Source: Candidatus Tanganyikabacteria bacterium (GTDB lineage: Bacteria > Cyanobacteriota > Sericytochromatia > S15B-MN24 > VGJW01). From it: a stretch of DNA of 51,213 bases. A program made the translations under genes and the position numbers. The notes under the pieces were generated by a model. That model made no database searches. It worked only from the letters and a program-made list of their open reading frames with translations, and was not told the DNA's origin. The stretch spans positions 1-51,213 of the forward strand of contig VGJY01000009.1 in NCBI GenBank assembly GCA_016867235.1. The letters are read 5' to 3'. This document shows positions 8,151 through 18,645 of the stretch, in pieces. Positions within the stretch are counted from its first letter, which is position 1; the number at the start of each line of letters is the position of its first letter.

Positions 8151-9854
8151 TTAAAGCGCGCGCTGGAGGCCGGTCACGGGATCGGCGTTGTCGCAGGAGT
8201 TCCGGAAGGCCGCGGCCAGAGCCGCGGACTCCTCGTCAGACAGACCGTACAGGCGCCCGGCGATGGCATCGACCTCGGCAAGCGCGGCGGGATCGGGCGA
8301 GCCGCGCTGCAAGCTCGCGGTGGTCCGGGCAAGCGCGGCGACGTCGTCCTCGGGCAGCGCCGGGCACGGGACCTGCTCCAGGAAGGCGGGCAGGAAGTGG
8401 AAGTAGCCGCCGCCGATGCTGATGCCGCGAAAGAGCACGGCGTACAGCGCCGACAGGATGCGGGAATTGAGCAGGGCCGTCCACGCGGCCGTATGCGCCG
8501 CCGGGTCGGGGCAGTCCCGCGGGGCCAGGGCGATCGGGTAGACGTCCTTGGTCACGTACTCGCCATTTTCGTCCCAGTACGCCATCAGGCGCCGGGCGTG
8601 CTGGCAGATCACGATCTTCGGCTGGTCGAAGAGCCCTTCGGGCGGCAGCGGATTGCCAATCGCCGCCAGTTCCTCGGCGGCGTAGCGAATTCCGTAGCCG
8701 TCCCATTCCACGGCGAACGGCGCGATCTCCTTGCGGCGCATCCAGCTCTTCCCGCCCAGGTAGGGCCGCCGGCCCTCGCGGGCGCCGGGCGCGACGTAGC
8801 GCTCGCGCAGGCCCTTCTTGTGGAAGGAGACCGTGCTCCGGAACTGCAGGTGAGCGGCGAGCCGGGGCATCTCGCCGGTCAGCAGGCGAGACATGAGCGC
8901 GCCGAGCCTCGGATCGGGCGGGATGCAGAACGTCGCGGCCGCGCCGGTGGCCTCGAAGGCCCGCAGGTCCATCTCCGCCGCCGCGCCGTCGGGCCCGACG
9001 GTCGTGCAAACGCCCGTCCCGGGAGCCGCCAGGTGCAGGATGATCGGGTAGACGCCGGTGTTGCGGAAGATCGGCAGGTGGCTCAGGTCGCGAAGGGTAC
9101 GCGGCGGCCGGGCCGCGAGGAGGCGGCGCCGCAGGGACCGGGCGTACCGGTTCACCATGAACTTGTTCGGGATCACCATGCCGATGTCCCCGTCGGCCGA
9201 GATGTGCTCCAGGGCGAACTCCAGGAAACACACGTAGAGGTCGAAAGCGCCCTCCACCCGACCGGCGAAGCGGGAGCGCCACCGGCGCTTGTCGGCCTCT
9301 TCGGCTCTCTTGGCTTCCAGGTACGGCGGATTCCCCACGATCCAGCGGAATCTCTCCCCGGCCAGCAGGCCCGGTTCCAGGGCGTCGGCGGTCACTATCG
9401 CCGGCGCGGGCAGGGGCCCGCCGGTCGTCCGGCCGTCCCGGGCGAGGAGATCCCGGGCCAGCAACTCGAGGTGGAGGCGCGCGAGGTCGGCGATCTCGGG
9501 ACGGATCTCGATCCCGGCCAGGTCGGTCAGGATGCGCCTGGCACCTTCGTCCGGCTCCCGGCAGGCCGCCGCGATGCGGCCCGCCGCCCGCGCCAGGAGG
9601 GCGCCGGTCCCGCAGGCCGGATCGAGCAGGCGTCCGACTCGCCGGCCGTCGAAGCCGACATCGTCCAGGATCTGGTCCACCACGTTCGGCGGGGTGTAGA
9701 CCTGCCCGAATGCCCGCCGGTCGGCGTCGGGGAGCCGCTCCCAGGCTCCGAGGCAGCCTGCCGAGAACGTGGCCAGCGCCTCGGGAGCAGGGCGGTTGCC
9801 CAGGTAGCCGTCCCGGACCTCCCGGCCGAGCGCCAGCAGTTCCGCGGGTGTCAT
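8151..9854 (-). CDS. N6-adenine DNA methyltransferase, orphan, Eco57I/TaqI-like
   Basis: The 567-residue protein methylates adenine in DNA using S-adenosylmethionine. Motif X/I region: GQVYTPPNVVDQIL (about 50-62), then the SAM-binding DPACGTG (78-84); the catalytic NPPY is at 175-178. The C-terminal half (about 300-500) has the layout of a TaqI-type target-recognition domain (YLGGKSWMRRKEI, PKIVICQHARRLMAYWDENGEYVTKDVYPI). At 567 residues it is shorter than type IIG fusion enzymes and has no room for an N-terminal nuclease; no restriction gene is adjacent. So it is an orphan methyltransferase or the remnant of a restriction system. Its ATG directly follows the deacetylase stop, indicating co-transcription. 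Confidence 0.85.
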   Translation of the reverse strand: MTPAELLALGREVRDGYLGNRPAPEALATFSAGCLGAWERLPDADRRAFGQVYTPPNVVDQILDDVGFDGRRVGRLLDPACGTGALLARAAGRIAAACREPDEGARRILTDLAGIEIRPEIADLARLHLELLARDLLARDGRTTGGPLPAPAIVTADALEPGLLAGERFRWIVGNPPYLEAKRAEEADKRRWRSRFAGRVEGAFDLYVCFLEFALEHISADGDIGMVIPNKFMVNRYARSLRRRLLAARPPRTLRDLSHLPIFRNTGVYPIILHLAAPGTGVCTTVGPDGAAAEMDLRAFEATGAAATFCIPPDPRLGALMSRLLTGEMPRLAAHLQFRSTVSFHKKGLRERYVAPGAREGRRPYLGGKSWMRRKEIAPFAVEWDGYGIRYAAEELAAIGNPLPPEGLFDQPKIVICQHARRLMAYWDENGEYVTKDVYPIALAPRDCPDPAAHTAAWTALLNSRILSALYAVLFRGISIGGGYFHFLPAFLEQVPCPALPEDDVAALARTTASLQRGSPDPAALAEVDAIAGRLYGLSDEESAALAAAFRNSCDNADPVTGLQRAL

Positions 9855-10526
9855 CTACGCCAGGCGGTCCAGCCGATCGCCGAGCCTGACCCAGCGATAG
9901 CCGGCCTCGCGAGCCGCTTCGAGCAAGCCGGGTAGCATGGCGATGGTCGCTTCCCGGGAATCCAGCCGGGTGTTCGCCCCGTCATGCAACAGGACGATCG
10001 CCCCCGGCGCCAGTTGCAGCCGGAACCAGGCCACCGCCTCGGCGGCGTCCGGGGCCAGCCAGTCCCAGACCATCGCCGACCACTGGACCGGAGTCAGTTC
10101 TTCGCTCCGGCAGACCGCGAGCACCCGCGCATCGTACTGGCCGTACGTGGGCCGGAACAGCCGCGGACGCACGCCGACCAGGGCCGCCACGGCCTCCTGG
10201 CAGGACGCGATCTCGGCTTCCACGCACGCGTCCGAGACCTCGCGCAATCTTACGTGGGTATCGGTGTGGTTCCCGATCTCGTGGCCCAGGGCCACCATGC
10301 GGCGGGCCAGATCCGGCGCGCGCCGTACGTTGTCGCCCACCAGGAAGAACGTGGCGGGCACCCCGTGGCGAGCCAGGATGTCGAGAATCGGCCCTGACGC
10401 CGCGGGATGCGGCCCGTCGTCGAACGTGAGCACGAGTTCGCGCTCGCCGGTCGCCAGGTGCGTCGGGATCCGCCCGTCCAGCAGGAGCGGTACGCCGTGG
10501 TAGGGGTTTGGCGAGGCGACTTCCAT
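9855..10526 (-). CDS. Polysaccharide deacetylase (NodB-homology domain)
   Basis: The 223-residue protein is one NodB/CE4 domain, which removes acetyl groups from N-acetylglucosamine in chitin-like polymers or peptidoglycan. The motifs are clear: TFDDGPH (motif 1, with the two Asp), HEIGNHTDTH (motif 2, zinc-binding His pair), RPTYGQYD (motif 3; Thr replaces the usual Pro), VWDWLAPDA (motif 4) and LLHDG (motif 5). No signal peptide or anchor is visible, so it may act in the cytoplasm or leave by another route. The ATG at 10526 is preceded by a TACAAT 7 nt upstream and by only a weak TGAGG, so the message may be leaderless. The stop abuts the methyltransferase start. Confidence 0.88.
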   Translation of the reverse strand: MEVASPNPYHGVPLLLDGRIPTHLATGERELVLTFDDGPHPAASGPILDILARHGVPATFFLVGDNVRRAPDLARRMVALGHEIGNHTDTHVRLREVSDACVEAEIASCQEAVAALVGVRPRLFRPTYGQYDARVLAVCRSEELTPVQWSAMVWDWLAPDAAEAVAWFRLQLAPGAIVLLHDGANTRLDSREATIAMLPGLLEAAREAGYRWVRLGDRLDRLA

Positions 10527-10533
10527 CGCCTCA

Positions 10534-10539
10534 ATTGTA
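10534..10539 (-). promoter_or_regulatory. -10 box (TACAAT within TATACAAT), possible leaderless start
   Basis: On the minus strand TACAAT ends 7 nt before the deacetylase ATG. Transcription would begin at or next to the start codon. The same TATACAAT octamer occurs at 50522-50529. Confidence 0.5.
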
Positions 10540-10546
10540 TAGGGGG

Positions 10547-12076
10547 CTACTGGATAGCCATGTCCAGGCGGATGCGGCCGTAGCCGTAGTTGGGATCGCG
10601 GCCCGTGGCGCCCTTGTCCTCGACGGACTGGTAGATGCGAGCCTCGACGTTGGAGGCGTTCCAGGTCGGGTGGGTGGCCCAGATGAGCGCCGCCTCGCCC
10701 GAGACGAAGGGGGCCGCCATGCTGGTGCCCGAGAGCTGCGCGTAGCCGGTGCGGCCGGTGCGGTTGGGGCCAAGGGGGGCCAGCGACCAGATGCTGCCGC
10801 CCGGCGCCGATACCGCGACCTTGGGCCCGCGGTTCGAGTACCAGGAAGTCCACTCCCAGAACCAGAACCATTTGCTGGTCGAGGAGACGGCGATCGCTCC
10901 GGGATCGTTGGCCGGCGAGCCCACGTCGCCGCGGTTGTTGCCGGCGGCGGCCACGACCAGCACGCCCCGCGACCGGGCGTACGAGATGGCCTGCGACAGG
11001 GCCGGGTCGACGGTCGTGTCCGAGGAGCCGAGGCTGAGGTTGATGACGCGGGCGCCGTAGTCGGCGGCGTACTTGATGCCTTCCATCACGGTCGAGGTCG
11101 AACCCTCGCCGTTGTCGCCCAGCACCTTGATGGCCATGATGTTGCAGGTCGAGCAGACGCCGGCCATGCCGACGCCGTTGTTGGCCGCTGCGGCGATGAT
11201 GCCCGCCACATGGGTGCCGTGGCCGAAGCGATCCATGACGTCCTTGTTGCCGCCCGCGAAGTTCCAGCCGATCATCACGCGGCCGGCCAGGTCGGGGTGG
11301 GTGTAGTCCACGCCCGTGTCGAGCACGGCGACCGTGATGTTGCGGGCGTCCACGTAGCGGCCGAGGGTCTCGGGGCCCTTGATGGCCTGGTAGCCCCACT
11401 GGTCCTTGGCCATCGGATCGTTCGGCAACGTGGTGTTGGTCAGGCTGTACACGCGGTTCGTCGTGGCGGTCGCGACGGCCGGGTCGCCCTGGTACATGGC
11501 CAATCCGTCCTCGACCGACATGCCGGGCGGAAGCTCGATGGTCTGGTACGTCACGCCGACGTCGACCGCGGACACCGTACGGGTGCCGACGGCCTGCACC
11601 TTGCGAGCCAGCGACATGCCAGGCTTCAAGGCGATGACGAGCTGGTTCGGGACGATGTTCGCCCCCGCGACGTAGCTCGCGGCTTCCTTGGGCTCTTCCT
11701 TGGGCGTGTCCTTGTCGATCATCTCGATCGGCGGAGCGCCGATGGCCGCGGAATTGTTGCCGACGACCTGGGAAGGCTGCTCGATCTTGGGTTCGGGCAG
11801 GACGATCTTCGAGAGGTCGATCTGGGGCGCGGCGGCCGGGGCGGTGGCCGGCTCGGCCTTGGGTGCCGGCTTCGCGGCTGCCGGATCGGCGGGTGCGACC
11901 GCGACCGGGGCGGCCGCCGGCGTGCCGGCGCCAAGGGTCGGAAGCTGCACGACGGGCGCCTTGGCCGGCGCGGTCGGCGTCGCGGGCCTGGCGACCTGCG
12001 GCATCGGGTTGCCGCAACCGGAGATCGCGAGGCCCACGGCGAGGCCAAGGATCCAGAGCCGCTTGTGCCGGGACAT
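10547..12076 (-). CDS. Subtilisin-like serine protease (S8), lipoprotein
   Basis: The 509-residue product has a lipoprotein signal (MSRHKRLWILGLAVGLAISGC, Cys21), a long Pro/Ala linker to about residue 85, a propeptide-like region (about 138-215) and an S8 catalytic domain. The triad is intact: Asp253 in VLDTGVD, His286 in GHGTHVAG and Ser452 in SGTSMAAP. It resembles fervidolysin/thermitase-like enzymes. An odd aromatic run (KWFWFWEWTSWYSN, about residues 401-414) replaces the usual short loop before the SNRG segment. The start at 12076 is chosen because GGGAGG precedes it and it gives the signal peptide; an in-frame ATG 12 codons upstream does not. It probably acts at the cell surface. Three 11-bp direct repeats lie 121-153 nt upstream. 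Confidence 0.93.
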   Translation of the reverse strand: MSRHKRLWILGLAVGLAISGCGNPMPQVARPATPTAPAKAPVVQLPTLGAGTPAAAPVAVAPADPAAAKPAPKAEPATAPAAAPQIDLSKIVLPEPKIEQPSQVVGNNSAAIGAPPIEMIDKDTPKEEPKEAASYVAGANIVPNQLVIALKPGMSLARKVQAVGTRTVSAVDVGVTYQTIELPPGMSVEDGLAMYQGDPAVATATTNRVYSLTNTTLPNDPMAKDQWGYQAIKGPETLGRYVDARNITVAVLDTGVDYTHPDLAGRVMIGWNFAGGNKDVMDRFGHGTHVAGIIAAAANNGVGMAGVCSTCNIMAIKVLGDNGEGSTSTVMEGIKYAADYGARVINLSLGSSDTTVDPALSQAISYARSRGVLVVAAAGNNRGDVGSPANDPGAIAVSSTSKWFWFWEWTSWYSNRGPKVAVSAPGGSIWSLAPLGPNRTGRTGYAQLSGTSMAAPFVSGEAALIWATHPTWNASNVEARIYQSVEDKGATGRDPNYGYGRIRLDMAIQ

Positions 12077-12149
12077 CGAACCTCCCGAATGCGAGGGCGA
12101 ACGGTGCGTCAACCTGTCGCGATCGCGTCGGACCTCCGGCGCGCGCCGC

Positions 12150-13205
12150 TTACGTAGGTTGTCGCTTGCGGATTTTCGCTCGTTGCGTTCGGAGAGCTAA
12201 GCGACCGTTAAGCTTAGGGTAAGCTTCGGCGAGGTCGGAGAGGGCCGGAAGCCGCACCAGCAGTTCGCCATGCTGCTTCATCGCGCTCTCACCGGCCGCC
12301 AGTTGCTTGCGGTAGTCCTGGAGCGAGAAGTCGAGCGAGGCGGCCTCGGGATCCTGCGGAATCACCTGGAAGACCGCGTCGTGCAGGAACATCTTGCCGA
12401 TCAGCAGCGCGTGCCCGAGGCAGAACAGGTACGCCGGGTGCTCCTCGCTGATGAGCGGCGGCGGCGGCGGCTCGGCCTGGGACCGGTACTCGAGCACGAT
12501 CTCGCCGGGCTCCAGATGCACGGCGGCCGGCCGTCCCCTGGCGCGGGGGCTCGGAAAGATGTGCTCGGGATCGATGCGCATGCGGTTCCCGGCAGCCGTC
12601 ACGGGCCCTCCCGGAGCCATGGGCAGCACGCGCTCTAGATCGGTCCTGAGGAGGCCCAGCACGGGCCCCAGGCCGAACCTGGCGGCCTCCACGCGCACGG
12701 CGGCGAGTTCTATTCTGCCGTCGGAATCCAGCTGCATCGGCCCTGCGAGGGTGATCGGCACGGTCACCGGGCCCATGGCGAGCTCCGCGTCGAGTCGCAT
12801 GCCGCGCTCGTCGATGAAGACGCGCGGGTCGCGCAGCGGGATCCGCGCCGCGGGGAAGAGATACTTCCCGAGCAGGGCCTCCACCGAGGCGGCACCCAGG
12901 CGAATTCGCCCATGCACCAGGTGGAAGGTGTACTGGTCGGTCTTCTCCGGGATGAGCGGCAGATCCGGATCGTCCACCTCGATTTCCGCGGCGAGATCCT
13001 CGAGGAACAGGACGACGTCCTCGGCGAAGTGGAGGTTGACCCGCTTCGCCCAGACGCGGATGCGGCCGCCCTCTAGCTGGGCGATTTGCCGCTCGGCCGC
13101 CGTGTGCATGAAGCCCTCGACCAGCACCTGGCCGGCCGCCTTCCAGAACTCGGCGACCTCCGCCAGGGTCCGCAGGAGACGGCCCGGTTTCCGGCGCTCG
13201 GGCAT
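12150..13205 (-). CDS. Unknown protein, possibly LmeA/DUF2993-like lipid-binding
   Basis: The 351-residue protein has no signal peptide. An alternating beta pattern runs through residues 40-210 (GGRIRVWAKRVNLHF, LVHGRIRLGAASVEALLGKYLF, PRVFIDERGMRLDAELAMGPVTVPITLAGPMQL, GRIELAAVRVEAARFGLGPVLGLL). Short antiparallel strands around a repeated 'G.I.L..V.V' pattern are reminiscent of DUF2993/LmeA phospholipid-binding proteins, which cyanobacteria also have, but this is a weak match by eye. The C-terminal tail is basic. The final ~15 codons use rare A/T-rich codons (CTT, TTA, GGT) that coincide with an 11-bp repeat array. No Shine-Dalgarno site is well placed; a TAAGAT lies 6 nt before the ATG. 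Confidence 0.6.
   Translation of the reverse strand: MPERRKPGRLLRTLAEVAEFWKAAGQVLVEGFMHTAAERQIAQLEGGRIRVWAKRVNLHFAEDVVLFLEDLAAEIEVDDPDLPLIPEKTDQYTFHLVHGRIRLGAASVEALLGKYLFPAARIPLRDPRVFIDERGMRLDAELAMGPVTVPITLAGPMQLDSDGRIELAAVRVEAARFGLGPVLGLLRTDLERVLPMAPGGPVTAAGNRMRIDPEHIFPSPRARGRPAAVHLEPGEIVLEYRSQAEPPPPPLISEEHPAYLFCLGHALLIGKMFLHDAVFQVIPQDPEAASLDFSLQDYRKQLAAGESAMKQHGELLVRLPALSDLAEAYPKLNGRLALRTQRAKIRKRQPT
12197..12229. promoter_or_regulatory. Three direct repeats with 11-bp period (GCTTAnC on the minus strand)
   Basis: On the minus strand three units, GCTTACC, GCTTAAC and GCTTAGC, begin exactly 11 bp apart. On the plus strand they read CTAAGCGACCG, TTAAGCTTAGG and GTAAGCTTCGG. The array lies in the last codons of the upstream gene, 121-153 nt before the subtilisin gene. 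Tandem repeats with 11-bp spacing are the typical target of PhoB/OmpR-family regulators. Confidence 0.45.
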
Positions 13206-13211
13206 GGCGTG

Positions 13212-13217
13212 ATCTTA
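13212..13217 (-). promoter_or_regulatory. -10 box (TAAGAT), possible leaderless start
   Basis: TAAGAT on the minus strand ends 6 nt before the ATG at 13205. The AAGGAG just upstream of it is 12 nt from the ATG, too far to act as a normal ribosome-binding site. Confidence 0.4.
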
Positions 13218-13245
13218 CTCCTTGCCCGGCCCAGCGGCTCGCGGA

Positions 13246-13662
13246 CTAGGATGCGACGAGTTGCCGCCGCCGCGCCACGGTGCGGAGGATCTCCTGGCCG
13301 GTGTCGGAAAGGAACTCCGCCAGCCGGGCGAGCGCCGGCCGCGGCGTCAGGACGGCCTGCAGCGATCCGTCTTGCAGGTTCGAGAGCGTTGCGGCGACCT
13401 GCTCCAGGAGGTCGGCGAGGTGGTGCGGCGCCGTGCGCGTGCGCAGCGCGGACATGAAGCAGCGCGGTAATGGGCCGTCCGGGTTCGAGAGGATGGCCTC
13501 CCGCAGGATGCGGCAGGAGTCGGCCGCCGCCCCGAATGCCACCCGGGCTTCCGGCGAGGCGGCGCCCAGGGCCCGCCCGTTGGACCGGGCGAGCGCGGTC
13601 GCGGCCCGCTCCCACGAGATCCCGAGCTGGTAGAGCGTTCGGAGATCGCCGGGTGTCCGCAT
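13246..13662 (-). CDS. Small helical protein of unknown function
   Basis: The 138-residue product is Ala/Leu/Arg-rich and predicted largely alpha-helical, with no signal peptide, membrane segment or cysteine pair. I do not recognise a family. The ATG at 13662 is chosen over an upstream in-frame start because AGGAGGAG lies 3-10 nt before it. It is divergent from the methyltransferase gene at 13758; the ~95 bp between them is AT-rich and likely holds promoters for both directions. Confidence 0.6.
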   Translation of the reverse strand: MRTPGDLRTLYQLGISWERAATALARSNGRALGAASPEARVAFGAAADSCRILREAILSNPDGPLPRCFMSALRTRTAPHHLADLLEQVAATLSNLQDGSLQAVLTPRPALARLAEFLSDTGQEILRTVARRRQLVAS

Positions 13663-13743
13663 GTTCTCCTCCTGTGGATAACTTGCAAATGTCAATTGTT
13701 TACATACGATAGCATGGCTTGCGTCATAACGCCAAATTACCGG

Positions 13744-13749
13744 CATAAT
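13744..13749 (+). promoter_or_regulatory. -10 box (CATAAT), possible leaderless start
   Basis: CATAAT ends 8 nt before the ATG at 13758, and no Shine-Dalgarno sequence is present. A TTGCGT at 13719-13724 could be a -35, with a long 19-bp spacer. Confidence 0.45.
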
Positions 13750-13757
13750 TGTGCTCC

Positions 13758-14471
13758 ATGTCACACCCGCCTCGCACCCGGATCCCCGAGTGGGTCGACG
13801 ACCCGGCGACGCCCGAGAGCGACCTGTTCGCGGCGATGGAGGGCATTGCCGCGATCAATTCCCTGCTGCGCTACCCGGCTCTGGTCGCCTGGCTCGCCGA
13901 GCGCGAGCTGGGGCGATCCCCGCGGCGGGTCCTGGACGTGGGCACCGGGGTGGCCGACATTCCCGTCGGGTTCGCAGCGCGGGCCCGCAAGGCGGGAGCA
14001 CCGCTGACCGCGGTGGGCATCGACCTGAATCCGAGGACCATCCGCCGGGCCAGGGAGCTTGTGGGCGCGTGGCCGGAAGTGGCGGTGGAAGAGCGCGACC
14101 TGTTCGCGCTCCCGGCGGAGTGGGAGCCGTTCGACGTGGTCACGAGCCATCGCACGCTGCATCACCTCACCGACGAGGAAGCCGGCGCGTTCTTCGCCGC
14201 CATGGATCGGGCGCTGGCACCCGGCGGCGTCCTCCTGGTGGCGGATCTGGTGCGGGGAGCCCCGTGCGTGGCGGCCACTTGGGCCCTGATGACGGTCATC
14301 CGCGCGGCGCGCATCACCCGCCGCGACGGCATCGCGTCCATCCGCAACAGCTTCCGGGAAGGCGAGGCGCTTGCCCTCGCCGGCGCCGCGGGCGTGACCT
14401 ACCTCCGGCCCACCGCGTTGCGGCCCCCCTGCCACTTCCTGCTCATCGGCCGGAAGCCGGGCAATCGATGA
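13758..14471 (+). CDS. Class I SAM-dependent methyltransferase (UbiE-like)
   Basis: The 237-residue protein has the Rossmann methyltransferase fold. Motif I is LDVGTGVAD (about residues 59-67), the acidic residue binding the SAM ribose is in VGIDLNP, motif II is VVTSHRTLHHL, and motif III is LAPGGVLLVADL. The N-terminal 'DDPATPESDLFAAMEGIAAINSLL' and the late 'FREGEALALAGAAG' occur in cyanobacterial and plant-type small-molecule methyltransferases, so a metabolite rather than a nucleic acid is the likely substrate. The exact acceptor is unknown. The gene is monocistronic by position, followed by GC-rich hairpins. Confidence 0.85.
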   Translation: MSHPPRTRIPEWVDDPATPESDLFAAMEGIAAINSLLRYPALVAWLAERELGRSPRRVLDVGTGVADIPVGFAARARKAGAPLTAVGIDLNPRTIRRARELVGAWPEVAVEERDLFALPAEWEPFDVVTSHRTLHHLTDEEAGAFFAAMDRALAPGGVLLVADLVRGAPCVAATWALMTVIRAARITRRDGIASIRNSFREGEALALAGAAGVTYLRPTALRPPCHFLLIGRKPGNR

Positions 14472-14561
14472 AGAATCCACCGGCTGCCCCGACGCCTGTG
14501 CACGAACCTGACGCCGGGCAGGGATGCCCGGCGGATCGTCACGGACGGCTCTGCGGGGGGG

Positions 14562-14635
14562 CTCGGGGGGGCGGCACCCCCCCGAGGAGGCTCGAATGAA
14601 AGAGGCCCGGAGCGGGCAGGCGCCCGCCGGGCCTT
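14562..14635. terminator. Two GC-rich hairpins between convergent genes
   Basis: A perfect 10-bp stem (14562-14571 with 14577-14586; arm CTCGGGGGGG) has a 5-nt loop. A second hairpin spans 14604-14633 (GGCCCG...CGGGCC, with an inner GCGGGC/GCCCGC). On the minus strand the second is followed by TCTTTCATT, so it can end the gene at 14646-15002. On the plus strand the pair sits after the methyltransferase gene. Likely bidirectional. Confidence 0.6.
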
Positions 14636-14645
14636 CACCTCTCCC

Positions 14646-15002
14646 CTAGGCGCCCGCGTCGGCCGTCGGGTCAGGGTCGGGCGCATCCAGCAACGCCTGC
14701 AACGACCGGGTCGTCACATTCGCCGTCTGGATCCGCACGGCATCCTGGGCCCGCGCAGTGACCTGGGTGCGAATCGCCGAGGCCAGTTGAATCGCGATTG
14801 CGGGATCCCGCACGCGATTCGCGGCAGCCTGTTGATTCTCCGCTTCCACCTGGCGGCGGGCCACCTCGACCGACACGGCCGCCGGCGGATTGGCACCCCT
14901 GTTGCCATCACCGCTTGCGGACGAAACTGCCTTGTTGCCCTCCGTTGCAGCGGAGCGGACGTCGCGGTGGGACTCCCAGTCCCGGTTGATCCTAAGCTCC
15001 AT
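14646..15002 (-). CDS. Small Ala/Gln-rich helical protein, unknown
   Basis: The 118-residue product starts at the ATG at 15002, which has GGAGGGG just upstream; the longer in-frame ORF does not. The N-terminal half is polar and disordered-looking. The C-terminal half (about 60-110) is a long amphipathic helix (QQAAANRVRDPAIAIQLASA..., SLQALLDAPD). It is reminiscent of short rod-like or motility-associated proteins, but I cannot assign it. It has no signal peptide. Confidence 0.55.
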   Translation of the reverse strand: MELRINRDWESHRDVRSAATEGNKAVSSASGDGNRGANPPAAVSVEVARRQVEAENQQAAANRVRDPAIAIQLASAIRTQVTARAQDAVRIQTANVTTRSLQALLDAPDPDPTADAGA

Positions 15003-15146
15003 GTCACCCCTCCGTGAGCCGTGCTTAGGAAGCGGACGATTCCGTTCCATGGGAGAGTATACCCGACGGCTTGCCGGGATTTACATAAATCGGGCAAGAT
15101 GTGGGCTGCCTCCGGGGCTCCCGCGGCCGGTCCGGTCTCAATTTAC

Positions 15147-15177
15147 GGAACCCCGGGCTTGTCCCGGGAGTGACCCA
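15147..15177. repeat. Dispersed palindromic repeat, copy 1
   Basis: The unit contains CCCGGG-CTTGT-CCCGGG flanked by GGAACC on the left and AGTGACCCA on the right. The same unit recurs at 43990, 47976 and 50579, with a T/A variant (CCTGGG) at 27545 and 43021. Here it lies 19 bp before the M16 protease start codon. Confidence 0.75.
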
Positions 15178-15195
15178 TCAATTCGGAGATTCGCC

Positions 15196-18006
<2,811 letters not shown>

Positions 18007-18010
18007 CAGG

Positions 18011-18619
18011 GTGGGAGCGGCCGCGCCGCGGGACGCGGGGTCTCCCCCCGGGCCGCCGATCTGGGTGCTCGCCGGCCCATCCGGGAGCGGCAAGACCACG
18101 CTTGCCAACGCGCTCGTCGACCGGTCGGGGGGCCTGGTGCGCCGCGCCCGCACTTGCACCACGCGCGAGCCGCGGCCTGGCGAGGTATCGGGTGTCGACT
18201 ACACGTTCGTGAGCGCCGAGGAGTTCCAGCGCCTGGCCGATTCCGGCGCCCTGGTCGAGGAAACGACTTACGGCGGCAACCGCTACGGCGTGCCCGTCTC
18301 GGAGATTCCCCCCGATCGCGAGGTGCTCGTGGTCGTGGACCCTCCGGGCATCCGCCACCTGCGATCCCGCTTCGGCGGCGCTCGCGTGGTGGCCATCTGC
18401 CTGTCGGGCTACTCCGAGACCGACCTGGCCGCCCGCCTCGTCGGGCGCGGAGCCGATCCCGGCGAGATCGAGGCGCGGCTGCGCAACCTGGCGGCCGAGG
18501 CCGCGGCCCTGGACGGCGTCTGCGATTTCCGCGTCGCTCCGGGCGCCCCGGAAGACGTGCTGGGCGCCGTCGAGGAGCTCATGCGACGAGTGAGGGGGCG
18601 CTCGTCGCGCCCCCTCTGA
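18011..18619 (+). CDS. gmk: Guanylate kinase
   Basis: The 202-residue enzyme phosphorylates GMP to GDP with ATP. The P-loop GPSGSGKTT is at about 22-30. The GMP-binding segment TTREPRPGEVSGVDYTFVSAEEF is typical, and the later lid Arg-containing region is shorter than usual. The second half is more divergent: instead of the common 'VLDIDVQGA...' there is VLVVVDPPGIRHLRSRFG. The start is GTG at 18011, 4 nt after the protease stop. The last codons form a strong terminator hairpin. A related GMP-kinase-like function cannot be excluded because of the divergent C-terminal part. Confidence 0.8.
   Translation: MGAAAPRDAGSPPGPPIWVLAGPSGSGKTTLANALVDRSGGLVRRARTCTTREPRPGEVSGVDYTFVSAEEFQRLADSGALVEETTYGGNRYGVPVSEIPPDREVLVVVDPPGIRHLRSRFGGARVVAICLSGYSETDLAARLVGRGADPGEIEARLRNLAAEAAALDGVCDFRVAPGAPEDVLGAVEELMRRVRGRSSRPL
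18592..18616 (+). terminator. Hairpin embedded in the 3' end of gmk
   Basis: A perfect 10-bp stem (GAGGGGGCGC, 18592-18601, with 18607-18616) and 5-nt loop lie entirely in the last codons of gmk, ending 1 nt before its stop codon. No long T run follows. The EF-hand gene converges from the other side at 18646. Confidence 0.55.
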
Positions 18620-18645
18620 TAGCACCGCTCTGAGGTAGAAGTCGC

